In this document: one piece after another, positions 46,710-55,462 of the stretch
Layout of the letters: each line of letters begins with the position of its first letter
Position numbering within the stretch: the first letter of the stretch is position 1
From: Desulforhabdus amnigena
GTDB lineage: Bacteria > Desulfobacterota > Syntrophobacteria > Syntrophobacterales > Syntrophobacteraceae
Direction of reading: 5' to 3'
Length of the DNA stretch: 64,000 bases
Assembly (NCBI RefSeq): GCF_027925305.1
Contig: NZ_BSDR01000001.1
Span: forward strand, 2,197,001-2,261,000
Notes under the pieces: model-generated
The model's database searches: none
Told to the model about the DNA's origin: nothing
Seen by the model: the letters and a program-made list of their open reading frames with translations, nothing else
Position numbers and translations under genes: made by a program

Positions 46710-47497
46710 GCCATTCTCCGCTCAGTGTCCAATATTAAATGGCGCCAATGGAATAAATCCCCCTATACAAAGATCACTATTTTCACGTGACGCAATCTGT
46801 GAATTTCTCGCGCCTCAACCCCTTCCTCCGGAACATGGCGGTTCGAACGACCCGATGTTCCATCCCGAGGCGAATTCTTTCACAAATCGCGACATCGATA
46901 TCCCAAAAGAGATCGGCGACCGACCGCCTGCCGCTCTGTCGTCTGACTAGAGGGAGAACGATCGCGCAAAAAACAACTCTATATTTCAATGGGTAAGATT
47001 TTTCGCACAATTTTTCACTTGCGTCAAGCCAGAAACTGTGCAAATTCAGATGTATTTCAGCCACATGCTGCGGCAGATCAACGCAATCGGGTTAGACCAT
47101 ACCAAAATGAGAAAGCCCGAAAAGCAAAACTCGCTTCCGAAGGCGATGGGAATTCTACCGTTTCGATTTTCTCCGGCAAAGAACATTGAAGGCAGGTCGG
47201 ATTTCTGGGTGCATCATGAAAAACAGGTTTCTTCCTCAAGGCTCACGAACTGCAACCGGGGCTTGCAATCACCTTATGGAACTTCATTGTGGCGCCTGCG
47301 GAGAAAATATTCACAAAGCAGTAAAATCTGCTCGACATCGACCCTAACTGAATCGTTCTTGTGTGTCAACCTTAATTCTAGTATTAATTTTCGTGCCTGG
47401 CCTGGAACGGTATGTGAACTGCAGGGAAAATCTCACATTTTCAAAGATTTTTCACAATCTCCATTTTCGAGTCTTTTTGCCCAAAGGAGGAAAATAA
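46710..47497. other. Large gene-free region between nuoA and proC
   Basis: 788 nt between divergent nuoA and proC. Short open frames (46783-47064 minus, 47038-47505 plus) have no recognisable domains. A weak minus-strand promoter candidate TTGACG-18-AAAAAT occurs near 47005-47035, and TTCTTG-17-TAGTAT near 47355-47385 could serve proC. I see no known RNA or riboswitch. Confidence 0.5.
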
Positions 47498-48313
47498 ATG
47501 TTTGAATCATTGCACATCGGTTTTATTGGTGGTGGAAATATGGGAGAAGCGTTGATAAAGGGTTTGCTTTCCGCTTCGCCCCTGCTTCCCGACCAGATCT
47601 CCATCTATGACGTCAGCACCACCCGTATGAAATATCTCGAAGCCACATATAAAATCAGGCTCAGCGCCAATGCTGCCGATCTGGCCGCCTCAAGCGATGT
47701 TCTTATCCTCGCGGTCAAACCACAGACAATGTCCGAGGTGTTGGGAGGCATTCAGGCACACCTCTCCCACCGTCCCCTGGTGATTTCCATTGCCGCAGGC
47801 ATCTCCCTGGCGGTCCTCTCCGCCGGACTTCCCGAAGGAACTCCCATTGTGCGTGTAATGCCCAACACTCCCGCTTTGGTTCTACAAGGGGCATCCACGT
47901 TGGCGCGTGGAACACATGTCACCGATCAGCAGATGGAAGTCGCGCTTGCCTTCTTTCAAGCGGTGGGCAAAGCGATCGAAGTGCAGGAACAGTGGATGGA
48001 TGCCGTAACGGGCTTGAGCGGCAGCGGCCCCGCCTACGTTTTACTCATCATAGAGAGCTTGATCGATGCGGGAGTTCTCATGGGACTTCCAAGACAGACG
48101 GCACGAGAACTGACCCTTCAAACCCTTTTGGGCACTGTCAGCATGGTTCAAGAAACCGCAAAGCATCCGGCAGCGCTGAAGGACTTGATCACATCTCCGG
48201 GCGGAACAACCATTCGAGGACTACAGGTGCTGGAAGACAGAGGCGTTCGCGGCGCCCTTATGGAAGCCGTGGAAGCTGCCACATTGCGATCCCGGGAACT
48301 GGGAAGAAGTTGA
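47498..48313 (+). CDS. proC: Pyrroline-5-carboxylate reductase ProC
   Basis: Last step of proline synthesis, NAD(P)H-dependent. The 271-residue protein begins with the Rossmann motif IGFIGGGNMGEALIKGL. It continues with VRVMPNTPALV and the C-terminal signature VTGLSGSGPAYVLLIIESLIDAGV, then SPGGTTIRGLQVLE. AAAGGAGG precedes the ATG. It is convergent with the IF2-like gene, separated by a repeat copy that could act as a terminator. Confidence 0.97.
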   Translation: MFESLHIGFIGGGNMGEALIKGLLSASPLLPDQISIYDVSTTRMKYLEATYKIRLSANAADLAASSDVLILAVKPQTMSEVLGGIQAHLSHRPLVISIAAGISLAVLSAGLPEGTPIVRVMPNTPALVLQGASTLARGTHVTDQQMEVALAFFQAVGKAIEVQEQWMDAVTGLSGSGPAYVLLIIESLIDAGVLMGLPRQTARELTLQTLLGTVSMVQETAKHPAALKDLITSPGGTTIRGLQVLEDRGVRGALMEAVEAATLRSRELGRS

Positions 48314-48352
48314 ACCTCTTCAAAAAGGTTCTAAACCGGAACATTCATAACT

Positions 48353-48462
48353 TGACATTGTCAGATTTCATCTGAACCACGGAGACACAGAGAACACAGA
48401 GATTTTATTCGGAGGTCTTTCTCTGTGCCCTCTGTGTCTCTGTGATTAATATGACAATGTCA
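48353..48462. repeat. Repeat family C, copy 3
   Basis: Outer ends TGACATTGTCA (48353-48363) and TGACAATGTCA (48452-48462) enclose complementary arms ACCACGGAGACACAGAG and CTCTGTGTCTCTGTG. Direct repeat of the copy at 49491-49600, with the IF2-like gene between them. Confidence 0.75.
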
Positions 48463-48528
48463 CAATAAAAGGAAGACGAGACAAAAGGCCGGCGGCTTCT
48501 CTGCGAACCGGTTTCCCCTTCTTCCGCA

Positions 48529-49263
48529 CTAGACAGTCAGGATCCTTCCCCGTGGGCTCCAGGCATGAATATCTCTTGAATCCACCAGCTGATAGGTTTC
48601 CACCAGGTCGCCTATTTTGGCTTCATCAAAGTTCGAAATCTTCAATCCGACCTGTTGGCCTCTTTTCCCCTCTTTTATGGCCTTTTTCTCAATTTGAAGC
48701 GATTCGATTTTTCCGGTGTAGACCGGTCCCATGGCTGTAATCAGACGAAATGCGCTCCCAACAGACAAGGTCCCCTCGATGATTTCACACCCGAGGATGA
48801 TTCCCCTGCGTCCCCCCTTGAATAGAGCGATCACGCGAGCCTTTCCCATTATCTTTTCAACGGGTCCCGGAGAAATGAGACTTTGCACGATCCGGTCCAC
48901 ATCTTCTATGAGCTTGTAGATCACCCCATAAAGACGGACCTCCACGCCGTTATCCTTTATCCAACCCTCGAGCCTGGGCATTATGCCCGTATTGAACCCC
49001 AGAACCAGCTTGCTCCCGGTCAAAGCCATCAGCAGATCGGACTTGGTGATGGTTCCAACACCGGCATTGATGATGCGGATCTCGACTTGGGGGTATTGAA
49101 TCTTTCCAAGGGCGGAAGATACCGCTTCGGTGCTTCCGTAGGAATCACATTTGAGAACGATTTCGAGAACCTTGGTCGACGCTTCCCGAACTCCTTCAGA
49201 AGACTTCGAAACAGGCTTGTCTTTTCTTCCCGCTCCCTTATGACGGGCTTCTTCCTTGCGCAT
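48529..49263 (-). CDS. Stand-alone IF2 C-terminal-domain protein (no GTPase domain)
   Basis: A 244-residue protein matching only the end of translation initiation factor IF2. Residues about 28-125 resemble IF2 domain III (VLEIVLKCDSYGSTEAVSSAL, IINAGVGTITKSDLLMAL, LGFNTGIMPRLEGWIKDNGVEVRLYGVIYKLIEDV as successive blocks). Residues about 135-230 resemble domain IV, the initiator-tRNA-binding beta barrel (KIMGKARVIALFK, GCEIIEGTLSVGS, FDEAKIGDLVETYQL). The G domain (GHVDHGK, NKxD) is absent. GGAGGAG selects ATG 49263; an upstream TTG frame reaches 49290. It reads as a complete gene with a charged N-terminal leader rather than a fresh fragment. Confidence 0.85.
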   Translation of the reverse strand: MRKEEARHKGAGRKDKPVSKSSEGVREASTKVLEIVLKCDSYGSTEAVSSALGKIQYPQVEIRIINAGVGTITKSDLLMALTGSKLVLGFNTGIMPRLEGWIKDNGVEVRLYGVIYKLIEDVDRIVQSLISPGPVEKIMGKARVIALFKGGRRGIILGCEIIEGTLSVGSAFRLITAMGPVYTGKIESLQIEKKAIKEGKRGQQVGLKISNFDEAKIGDLVETYQLVDSRDIHAWSPRGRILTV

Positions 49264-49375
49264 CATGCTCTCCTCCGCACAGAAACTCAAAAATTGCTGA
49301 CCAGCAAGGCAAACCGCATCGTTCCAACTTCAATAAATTAAGAAGCATTGCCCGAGAATCCATTCCCCAATACAA

Positions 49376-49488
49376 CTCAGTACATGCCCACACAAACAAG
49401 TGCTCAAGATCCCTTGGATTCCCCGCCTAAAGCATGCGGGAATGACAGATTGAAAATTGTTCACTTTCTTGTGTGGAGCTGTAATGAG
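49376..49488. repeat. Repeat family G, copy 1
   Basis: CTCAGTACATGCCCACACAA at the left and the inverse of CTCATTACAGCTCCACACAA at the right form long imperfect terminal inverted repeats. The centre has GGATTCCCCG...CGGGAATGAC. It directly abuts family C copy 4. A relative lies at 55155-55320. Confidence 0.65.
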
Positions 49489-49490
49489 CT

Positions 49491-49600
49491 TGACATTGTC
49501 AGATCTTGTCTGAACCACAGAGACACGGAGAACACAGAGATTTCATTTGAAGGTCTTTCTCCGTGCCCTCTGTGCCTCCATGGTTAATCTGACGATGTCG
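49491..49600. repeat. Repeat family C, copy 4
   Basis: TGACATTGTCAGATC at the left and ATCTGACGATGTC at the right; arms ACCACAGAGACACGGAG and CTCTGTGCCTCCATGGT. Same orientation and length (110 bp) as copy 3. Confidence 0.75.
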
Positions 49601-49602
49601 CA

Positions 49603-49929
49603 TTAGAAAAATTTGGAAAACAACCAGAAGAGAAGCATTCCGACGACGACCGTTCCGCCAAGGGATTTGGTCTTCAGGGCGAAAAGAAGAGTAGGAAGAG
49701 CTACCAGTGCCTTGGGATGTAAGAGTTCGAGATGACGGGACTCACCCGTAATAAACAGATCAGGGAAGATGAGCGCGCTCAGAATAGCCACGGGGATCAA
49801 GTCCAGCCAGTCGATGAACCACTGGGGCAATCTGCGTTGAGACAGGAAAAAGAGGGGAAACCAGCGTGGGACAAATGTAACCAGCCCCATGCCAGCGACC
49901 AGGAGCAAATAGTCAGAACCGGGCATCAT
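49603..49929 (-). CDS. azlD: AzlD-family branched-chain amino acid transport protein
   Basis: Small partner of the AzlC permease; 108 residues with four hydrophobic segments. FVPRWFPLFFLSQRRLPQWFIDWLDLIPVAILSALIFPDLF (a single conserved region) and VVGMLLFWLF are typical. Export of branched-chain or related amino acids is known for some AzlCD pairs. It overlaps azlC by 17 nt. Confidence 0.9.
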   Translation of the reverse strand: MMPGSDYLLLVAGMGLVTFVPRWFPLFFLSQRRLPQWFIDWLDLIPVAILSALIFPDLFITGESRHLELLHPKALVALPTLLFALKTKSLGGTVVVGMLLFWLFSKFF

Positions 49930-50662
49930 AGGGCATTTTCTTTCGACCGAATCGCTTCAACAAAAATCCACTTGTGGCCGCCAGCAGGGAAGCAAGAATC
50001 ACGTAAGCATTTCCAGGAATGAGCATGGCGAAAAGAATGGCAAAGAGGCCCGCAAGAAGCCCGGTGATCACATATATTCTGCCTCGAAGTTGAAAAACCA
50101 TGAGAGAGAGGAACATGGCGCTGAGAGCGTAATCGATCCCAAAGCTCCCTGCAGGAATGAAGTGCCCCCCATAGGCCCCAATCATCGTGGACACGATCCA
50201 CACAAAATTGGCGATATGATTCACCACGAGGGCACGATGAGGAGTCCACTCCCCCTCCCGAAACCGGGTCATGTTGACCGCAAAGCTCTCGTCCGTTACC
50301 CCGTATGCAAAAAGAGAGAGAAGACTGCGGTCCACCCTGCCGAGAAAAACCGCCAGGGAAGAGCTCATGAGCACGTGCCGCAGATTGACGATCAAGGTCG
50401 TCAAGACGATGGAAAGGGATGCGGCACCGCTCCCGATCATTGAAACAGCGATGAACTGGGCGCTCCCCGCAAAAACCAGAAGGGACATGAGCCCGACTTC
50501 GAGAACACCCAGTCCCGCCTTTTGAGCGAGCACCCCGAAGGCCAGCCCGATGGGCACATATCCCAGGCAGATGGGCCAGCCCGCCTCGACCCCTTCCGTG
50601 ATGATCTGTCGAGGCCGGTCATTTTTCGATGAGTCTATGGACGAGGAAATCTCTGAACTCAT
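49913..50662 (-). CDS. azlC: AzlC-family branched-chain amino acid permease
   Basis: A 249-residue membrane protein with seven to eight hydrophobic segments. It shows the family pattern GWPICLGYVPIGLAFGVLA, LLVFAGSAQFIAVSM, NLRHVLMSSSLA and GVTDESFAVN. It acts with AzlD to export amino acids. The C-terminus (FLLKRFGRKKMPYDARF) extends into the azlD start region. It is preceded by nadC with a 12-nt gap on the same strand. Confidence 0.92.
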   Translation of the reverse strand: MSSEISSSIDSSKNDRPRQIITEGVEAGWPICLGYVPIGLAFGVLAQKAGLGVLEVGLMSLLVFAGSAQFIAVSMIGSGAASLSIVLTTLIVNLRHVLMSSSLAVFLGRVDRSLLSLFAYGVTDESFAVNMTRFREGEWTPHRALVVNHIANFVWIVSTMIGAYGGHFIPAGSFGIDYALSAMFLSLMVFQLRGRIYVITGLLAGLFAILFAMLIPGNAYVILASLLAATSGFLLKRFGRKKMPYDARF

Positions 50663-50674
50663 TGCAGCATGCTA

Positions 50675-51508
50675 TCAATGGGAAAATTCCAGGCTCAAAT
50701 CGATGGCCCTGGCAGAATGAGTCAAAGCTCCACTACTGATGAAGTTCACTCCCGTCTCGGCAATGGCTCTGACCCGTTCCAGCGTGATTCCACCCGAAGC
50801 TTCGAGCAAGGCTCTCCCCCTATTGCGAATGACCGCCTCTTTCAAACGATCCAGGGGAAAATTGTCGAGCAGAACGATATCGGCGCCCGCTTCGAGAGCT
50901 TCCTCCAGTTCGTCCAGGTTTTCCACTTCGACCTCGATTTTCAGGGTGTGAGGAGCACCCCGGCGTGCCCGGCGCACCGCTTCCCCGACACTCCCAACGG
51001 CTCCGATGTGGTTGTCCTTGATGAGTACTCCATCCGACAAACCGAACCTATGGTTGAAGCCCCCACCATGACGAACGGCCTCTTTTTCTAGAGTGCGCCA
51101 CAAAGGGGTGGTCTTTCGAGTGTCCAGGAGCCGGCAGGATGTGCCTTCGAGGGCATCGACCATTCGCCGTGTCAGAGTGGCGACACCGCAGAGACGCTGA
51201 AGGAGATTGAGAGCGGTGCGCTCCGCAGTCAGCAGGGTACGGACCCTCCCACGGATTTCGAAAACAGGGATATCGGACGGTATACTCTCTCCATCCTGAA
51301 AGAGGCGCTTCACGTCCACTGCCGAATCCATCAACTGGAAAATCCGGCAAAAAGCCTGCGACCCTGAAAGGACGAAGGGTTCCCGTCCCACAACTACGGC
51401 TGTTCCCAGCATCTGCGCTTCTATCACGGTTTCGCTGGTCACATCACCGTGTTCCAGATCTTCCTGAATCGCCATCCAAAGCAGGGCATCCAAACGCTCC
51501 ATGATCAC
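50675..51508 (-). CDS. nadC: Nicotinate-nucleotide pyrophosphorylase NadC
   Basis: Makes nicotinate mononucleotide from quinolinate and PRPP in de novo NAD synthesis. The 277-residue protein has LLWMAIQEDLEHGDVTSE, ERTALNLLQRLCGVATLT, LLDTRKTTPLWRTLEKEAVRHGGGFNHRFGLSDGVLIKDNH (one long conserved region) and EASGGITLERVRAIAETGV. The ATG overlaps the valS stop by 4 nt. No nadA or nadB is in the window. Confidence 0.96.
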   Translation of the reverse strand: MIMERLDALLWMAIQEDLEHGDVTSETVIEAQMLGTAVVVGREPFVLSGSQAFCRIFQLMDSAVDVKRLFQDGESIPSDIPVFEIRGRVRTLLTAERTALNLLQRLCGVATLTRRMVDALEGTSCRLLDTRKTTPLWRTLEKEAVRHGGGFNHRFGLSDGVLIKDNHIGAVGSVGEAVRRARRGAPHTLKIEVEVENLDELEEALEAGADIVLLDNFPLDRLKEAVIRNRGRALLEASGGITLERVRAIAETGVNFISSGALTHSARAIDLSLEFSH

Positions 51509-54183
51509 TCCCCCGCTGATGCGCTGTCTTTCAGCGTGTTGATGATTTCATAATGGTGACGCAATTTCTCCATTTTCTCACCCAATCGAGCCCCTTTCTC
51601 CCGTTCTTTTTCGATGACGTCTTCCGGGGCTTTCTGCAAGAAATCTTCGTTGGAGAGTTTTTTCTGCGTGATGCCGAGCTCCTTTTCCAGTTTGGAAATT
51701 TCTTTTTGCAGCCGTTTGGACTCGCTTTCGAAATCCAGGATATCCTTCAAAACAACGTATACTTCCACATGTTTTGCAACCATCCCTGCCGCAAGGCGAG
51801 GTTTTTTCACCTCCCCCGATCGCCCTACCTCCAAACGGGACAAGCGAGCCAGGTCACTCACCGTTCCAGAATGCCTCAGCAAGAGGTCTTTCTCAAAATC
51901 CCTCTCACACAGGCAGACGACCTCGACTCGCGTGGCGGGCGCAACATTCATTTCCCCGCGAATGTTGCGTATGCCGTTGACGACATTCATTATGATGTCC
52001 ATCTGTTCTTCCGCCTCGGCATCCAAGCGTTCGGCTTCAAACTGCGGAAACGAAGCCTTCATGATGGTTCCCGTAGTCTGTGGCAGTTTCTGCCAGATTT
52101 CTTCCGTAACAAAGGGCATTACAGGATGGAGCAGGACAAGAATCTGTTCCAGGACCCGCGCCGCAACCGACTGAGCCAGGGCTTTCACGGATGGATCTTC
52201 GCCATAAAAATCCGGCTTGATCATCTCGAGGTACCAGTCACAGTATTCGTGCCAGATAAACTGGTAGAGGGACTGAGCATACTGGTTGAAATGATAATTT
52301 TCGATGGATGCATCCACTTCGTTTATCACCCGCTGCAGTCGGCTCAAAATCCAACGGTGCACAAGGCCGGCCGGCTTCGCGGGGATTTCCGGCAATTCCC
52401 CAGACTCTTCGAGATTCATGAGAACCAACCGGGACGCATTCCATATCTTATTGATGAAATGTTTGTAACCTTCGATCCGTTCCTCTGAGAGTTTGACGTC
52501 CCTTCCCTGTACGGCAAAAGCCGTCAAGGTGAATCGAAGGGCATCCGTACCGTATTCATCCATCATCACCAGGGGATCGATCACGTTCCCTTTGGATTTA
52601 CTCATTTTATGCCCCTGAGCATCGCGAACGAGGGCATGCACATAGACATCCCTGAAGGGGACATCCTTCATGAAATGGAGCCCCATCATCATCATGCGCG
52701 CGACCCAGAAGAAGAGAATATCGAAACCCGTCACCAATACGGATGTGGGGTAAAACTGCCGGAGTTCAGCCGTCTCTTCGGGCCAGCCCAGAGTGGAAAA
52801 AGGCCAGAGCCCCGAACTGAACCATGTATCCAGAACATCCGAATCCTGTTCCAGCCGACTGCCGCCGCACTCCGGACAAACCGTGGGATCGTCCATGGCG
52901 ACAATGACTTTCCCGCATTCAGAACAATACCACGCAGGAATGCGGTGCCCCCACCATATCTGGCGGCTGACACACCAATCCTCGACATTTTCCAGCCAGA
53001 TAAAATAGTCCTTTTCCCACTTGGCAGGAACGATTCGAGTCTTCCCCTCCCGAACGGCTTCCATGGCCTTTTCCGCCAGGGGCTTCGTCGAAACGAACCA
53101 TTGAAGGGACTGCATGGGTTCGACCACACTCTTGCAGCGATAACAGTGTCCCACCCGGTTTTTGTAGTTTTCCACCTTGACCAGAAAACCTTCTTTCTCC
53201 AGGTCCTTGAGGATCCGTTCGCGACATGCGTAGCGATCCAGGCCGGCATACACTCCTGCCGCTTCCGTCATGGCACCGTTTTCGCCGATCACCTGCAGCA
53301 ACTCCAGATGATGCTTGCGGGCGAGCTCAAAGTCATTGAAATCATGAGAGGGGGTTACCTTGAGAGCACCCGTTCCAAATTCCCGTTCGACATACGCATC
53401 TCCAATCACGGGTATGAGCCGCCCCACAAGAGGCAGAATCACTTTCTGGCCGATAAATGACGCATACCGGGGATCTTCGGGGTGAACCGCCACTGCGGTA
53501 TCGCCCAGCATCGTCTCGGGCCGCGTGGTCGCCACCACCAGGGCACCTTTCCCGTTCGCCAGAGGATATCGAATGTGATAGAGACGGCTGTCCACCTCCT
53601 CGCCTTCCACTTCAATATTGGCAAGAGCCGTCATACAACGGGGACACCAATTGATCATCCTTTTTCCGCGGTAAATCAGCCCCTCTTCATATAACCGCAC
53701 GAAAACGTGCCTTACCGCCCTTGAAAGCCCCTCGTCCATGGTAAAGCGTTCACGATCCCAATCGCAGGAAGCTCCGAGACGCTTCAATTGGTTGATGATG
53801 ATTCCACCGTACTTTTCCCTCCATGTCCACACCTTCTCCAGAAAAGCTTCCCGGCCCAGTTCATGGCGGCTGAGCCCCTCCTGTCCGATCTGCCGTTCCA
53901 CCACGTTCTGAGTGGCAATTCCCGCATGGTCCGTTCCCGGAATCCAGAGGACTTCAAAACCTTTCAACCTCTTGTAACGGCAGAGGATATCCTGAATCGT
54001 GTCGTTGAGAGCATGCCCGATATGCAGTTGCCCTGTCACATTGGGAGGAGGAATCACGATGCTGAAAGGAGGGCGGGAACTATGAACGTCTGCATGAAAA
54101 TAACCGTATTCTTCCCAATGGGCGTACCAGTGCGATTCAACTTCGTGGAATGCGTATGCTTTGGGCAAAATGCCTTCACTCAT
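51505..54183 (-). CDS. valS: Valyl-tRNA synthetase
   Basis: Charges tRNA-Val. The 892-residue class I synthetase has the HIGH-type motif PPPNVTGQLHIGHALND near residue 50, a CP1 editing domain with TTRPETMLGDTAVAVHPED, and KMSKSKGNVIDP near 530. It also has an anticodon-binding helical domain and the C-terminal coiled coil (DFESESKRLQKEISKLEKELGITQKKLSNEDF, as one helix region) specific to ValS. A zinc-site pair CSECG/CPECG is visible. nadC and azlCD follow in the same direction. Confidence 0.98.
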   Translation of the reverse strand: MSEGILPKAYAFHEVESHWYAHWEEYGYFHADVHSSRPPFSIVIPPPNVTGQLHIGHALNDTIQDILCRYKRLKGFEVLWIPGTDHAGIATQNVVERQIGQEGLSRHELGREAFLEKVWTWREKYGGIIINQLKRLGASCDWDRERFTMDEGLSRAVRHVFVRLYEEGLIYRGKRMINWCPRCMTALANIEVEGEEVDSRLYHIRYPLANGKGALVVATTRPETMLGDTAVAVHPEDPRYASFIGQKVILPLVGRLIPVIGDAYVEREFGTGALKVTPSHDFNDFELARKHHLELLQVIGENGAMTEAAGVYAGLDRYACRERILKDLEKEGFLVKVENYKNRVGHCYRCKSVVEPMQSLQWFVSTKPLAEKAMEAVREGKTRIVPAKWEKDYFIWLENVEDWCVSRQIWWGHRIPAWYCSECGKVIVAMDDPTVCPECGGSRLEQDSDVLDTWFSSGLWPFSTLGWPEETAELRQFYPTSVLVTGFDILFFWVARMMMMGLHFMKDVPFRDVYVHALVRDAQGHKMSKSKGNVIDPLVMMDEYGTDALRFTLTAFAVQGRDVKLSEERIEGYKHFINKIWNASRLVLMNLEESGELPEIPAKPAGLVHRWILSRLQRVINEVDASIENYHFNQYAQSLYQFIWHEYCDWYLEMIKPDFYGEDPSVKALAQSVAARVLEQILVLLHPVMPFVTEEIWQKLPQTTGTIMKASFPQFEAERLDAEAEEQMDIIMNVVNGIRNIRGEMNVAPATRVEVVCLCERDFEKDLLLRHSGTVSDLARLSRLEVGRSGEVKKPRLAAGMVAKHVEVYVVLKDILDFESESKRLQKEISKLEKELGITQKKLSNEDFLQKAPEDVIEKEREKGARLGEKMEKLRHHYEIINTLKDSASAGE

Positions 54184-54200
54184 TTAACTGCTCCCTGTTT

Positions 54201-54854
54201 TCACAAATCTTTTTTCATTTTCTCGATTTCTTCCCGAAGGACCGACCTGACGATATCCGGCAAACGAGCCTCCACTATTTCCCGTACGGACTCCAACAGG
54301 CGGGACTCGATCTGGAAAACAAATTCTCGCAAAGAGGGGCTTACTTCCTCAGCCGTTTCCGGTGCTTGCGCGGAAGTCATCATCGTCTCTTCAGGCTCTG
54401 CGGCCAACGCTTCAGAAGGCCCCGCCTTAAACCCGGCAAAAAGATCTTCACCGAAATCCAACCGATCTTCTACCCCCTCGTCTTTGAGAGGCGACTTTTC
54501 CTTGAAGTGCAGGTCCGGAGAGGGCTCATTCTCGCCGCCGGTAAGAGAAAATTCCTTAAAGAAATCATCCCTCAGCGATTCTTCATCAAGCATTTCGTCC
54601 TCGTCTTCCTCCGCCCCTTGAACCGCGTCCGTAATATCTATCCGCAGACCGGACTCGGAGTCCAACAGCTCGACGAAGTCCGGATCGCTTTCATCGTCGA
54701 ACTCGACCCGCAATTCTTCGTCGGGTAGATCATTGAGGATATCCTCAAGATCTATGATTTCCCCATCGTCTTCCGTATCGAGTCCAATCCCGACATCCTT
54801 GGAGGAATTCAATTGATTTTCTTCCAGTTCAAAGGATCGTTTTGGCTTTTTCAT
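54201..54854 (-). CDS. Acidic protein with C-terminal PopZ-like helix
   Basis: A 217-residue protein of unknown function. After a short basic start (MKKPKRSFELEEN), residues 20 to about 165 are very acidic and probably disordered. The C-terminal 45 residues form amphipathic helices, LREFVFQIESRLLESVREIV, then EARLPDIVRSVLREEIEKM. This recalls the oligomerising tail of PopZ/DUF2497 proteins or similar tails on bacterial regulators; the resemblance is by eye only. It is 17 nt upstream of valS. The frame extends to 54899, but ATG 54854 is preceded by GAGAGAG. Confidence 0.6.
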   Translation of the reverse strand: MKKPKRSFELEENQLNSSKDVGIGLDTEDDGEIIDLEDILNDLPDEELRVEFDDESDPDFVELLDSESGLRIDITDAVQGAEEDEDEMLDEESLRDDFFKEFSLTGGENEPSPDLHFKEKSPLKDEGVEDRLDFGEDLFAGFKAGPSEALAAEPEETMMTSAQAPETAEEVSPSLREFVFQIESRLLESVREIVEARLPDIVRSVLREEIEKMKKDL

Positions 54855-55041
54855 ACGCTCTCTCTTATTTGTACAATCATCCTGAAACTGCGCATTCATT
54901 CAAAAATCAGAAGTCAGAAGGATTCCATCTGCCCTTCACACAATACGGCAAGCAACCGATAGCACGCAAAAAATTCGTCTGTCAAGGCATTTGCAGCGAA
55001 TGCATTCCTCGAGCCATTTCCCCGCCTCCCTTCCCGGCGAT

Positions 55042-55158
55042 CTAAGAGCCTATCCGAAAATCTACCTCGGCAGCGGACACCCCCATTTAATTCCCCCCCT
55101 CGAGGGGGGACCAAGGGGGTGTCGCAAAGTCAACAGGTGGTTTCCGGATAGGTTCTAA
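55042..55158. repeat. Repeat family A, copy 2 (117 bp, MITE-like)
   Basis: Left end CTAAGAGCCTATCCGAAAA and right end TTTCCGGATAGGTTCTAAG are inverted with three mismatches. The central palindrome CCCCCCTCGAGGGGGG lies at 55094-55109. Same length as, and opposite orientation to, copy 1. Confidence 0.78.
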
Positions 55159-55320
55159 GTGCAGCCCCACACAAACAAATGTACAAAATCGGTGGAGGCT
55201 ATCCACCGCCATTCCGATGAAAGCCGGAATCCAGGCCAATTAAGCTTTCTGGATCCCCGGCTTTCACCGGGGGAACGGCAAGTGCATTTTGATCACCTCT
55301 CAATGTGGAGCTGTACTCAG
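55155..55320. repeat. Repeat family G, copy 2
   Basis: Starts CTAAGTGCAGCCCCACACAA and ends GTGGAGCTGTACTCAG. The interior has GAAAGCCGGAATCCAG and CTGGATCCCCGGCTTTC as inverted arms. It shares 4 nt with the end of family A copy 2. Confidence 0.65.
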
Positions 55321-55462
55321 CACCCGGTCGGAAGTTTCTTAACATTTACTCGTCATTCCCGCATGTTTCCGGAGGGAACCCAGCCAAACACTCCTTCTCT
55401 GAATGCCCGCTTAAATTTTCTCATTGACCTGATCACTCTCTTTTGGATAGATTTCTTCGGTT

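Larger units (their letters stand above)
54855..55462. other. Repeat-filled intergenic region upstream of lptF
   Basis: 608 nt without a gene. It is largely made of a family A repeat (55042-55158) and a family G repeat (55155-55320), which abut. I see no clear lptF promoter. Confidence 0.6.

Noticed and set aside
47038-47505. 155-residue plus-strand frame upstream of proC
   Set aside because: Composition is non-coding-like, it overlaps the proC start in another frame and no domain is visible.
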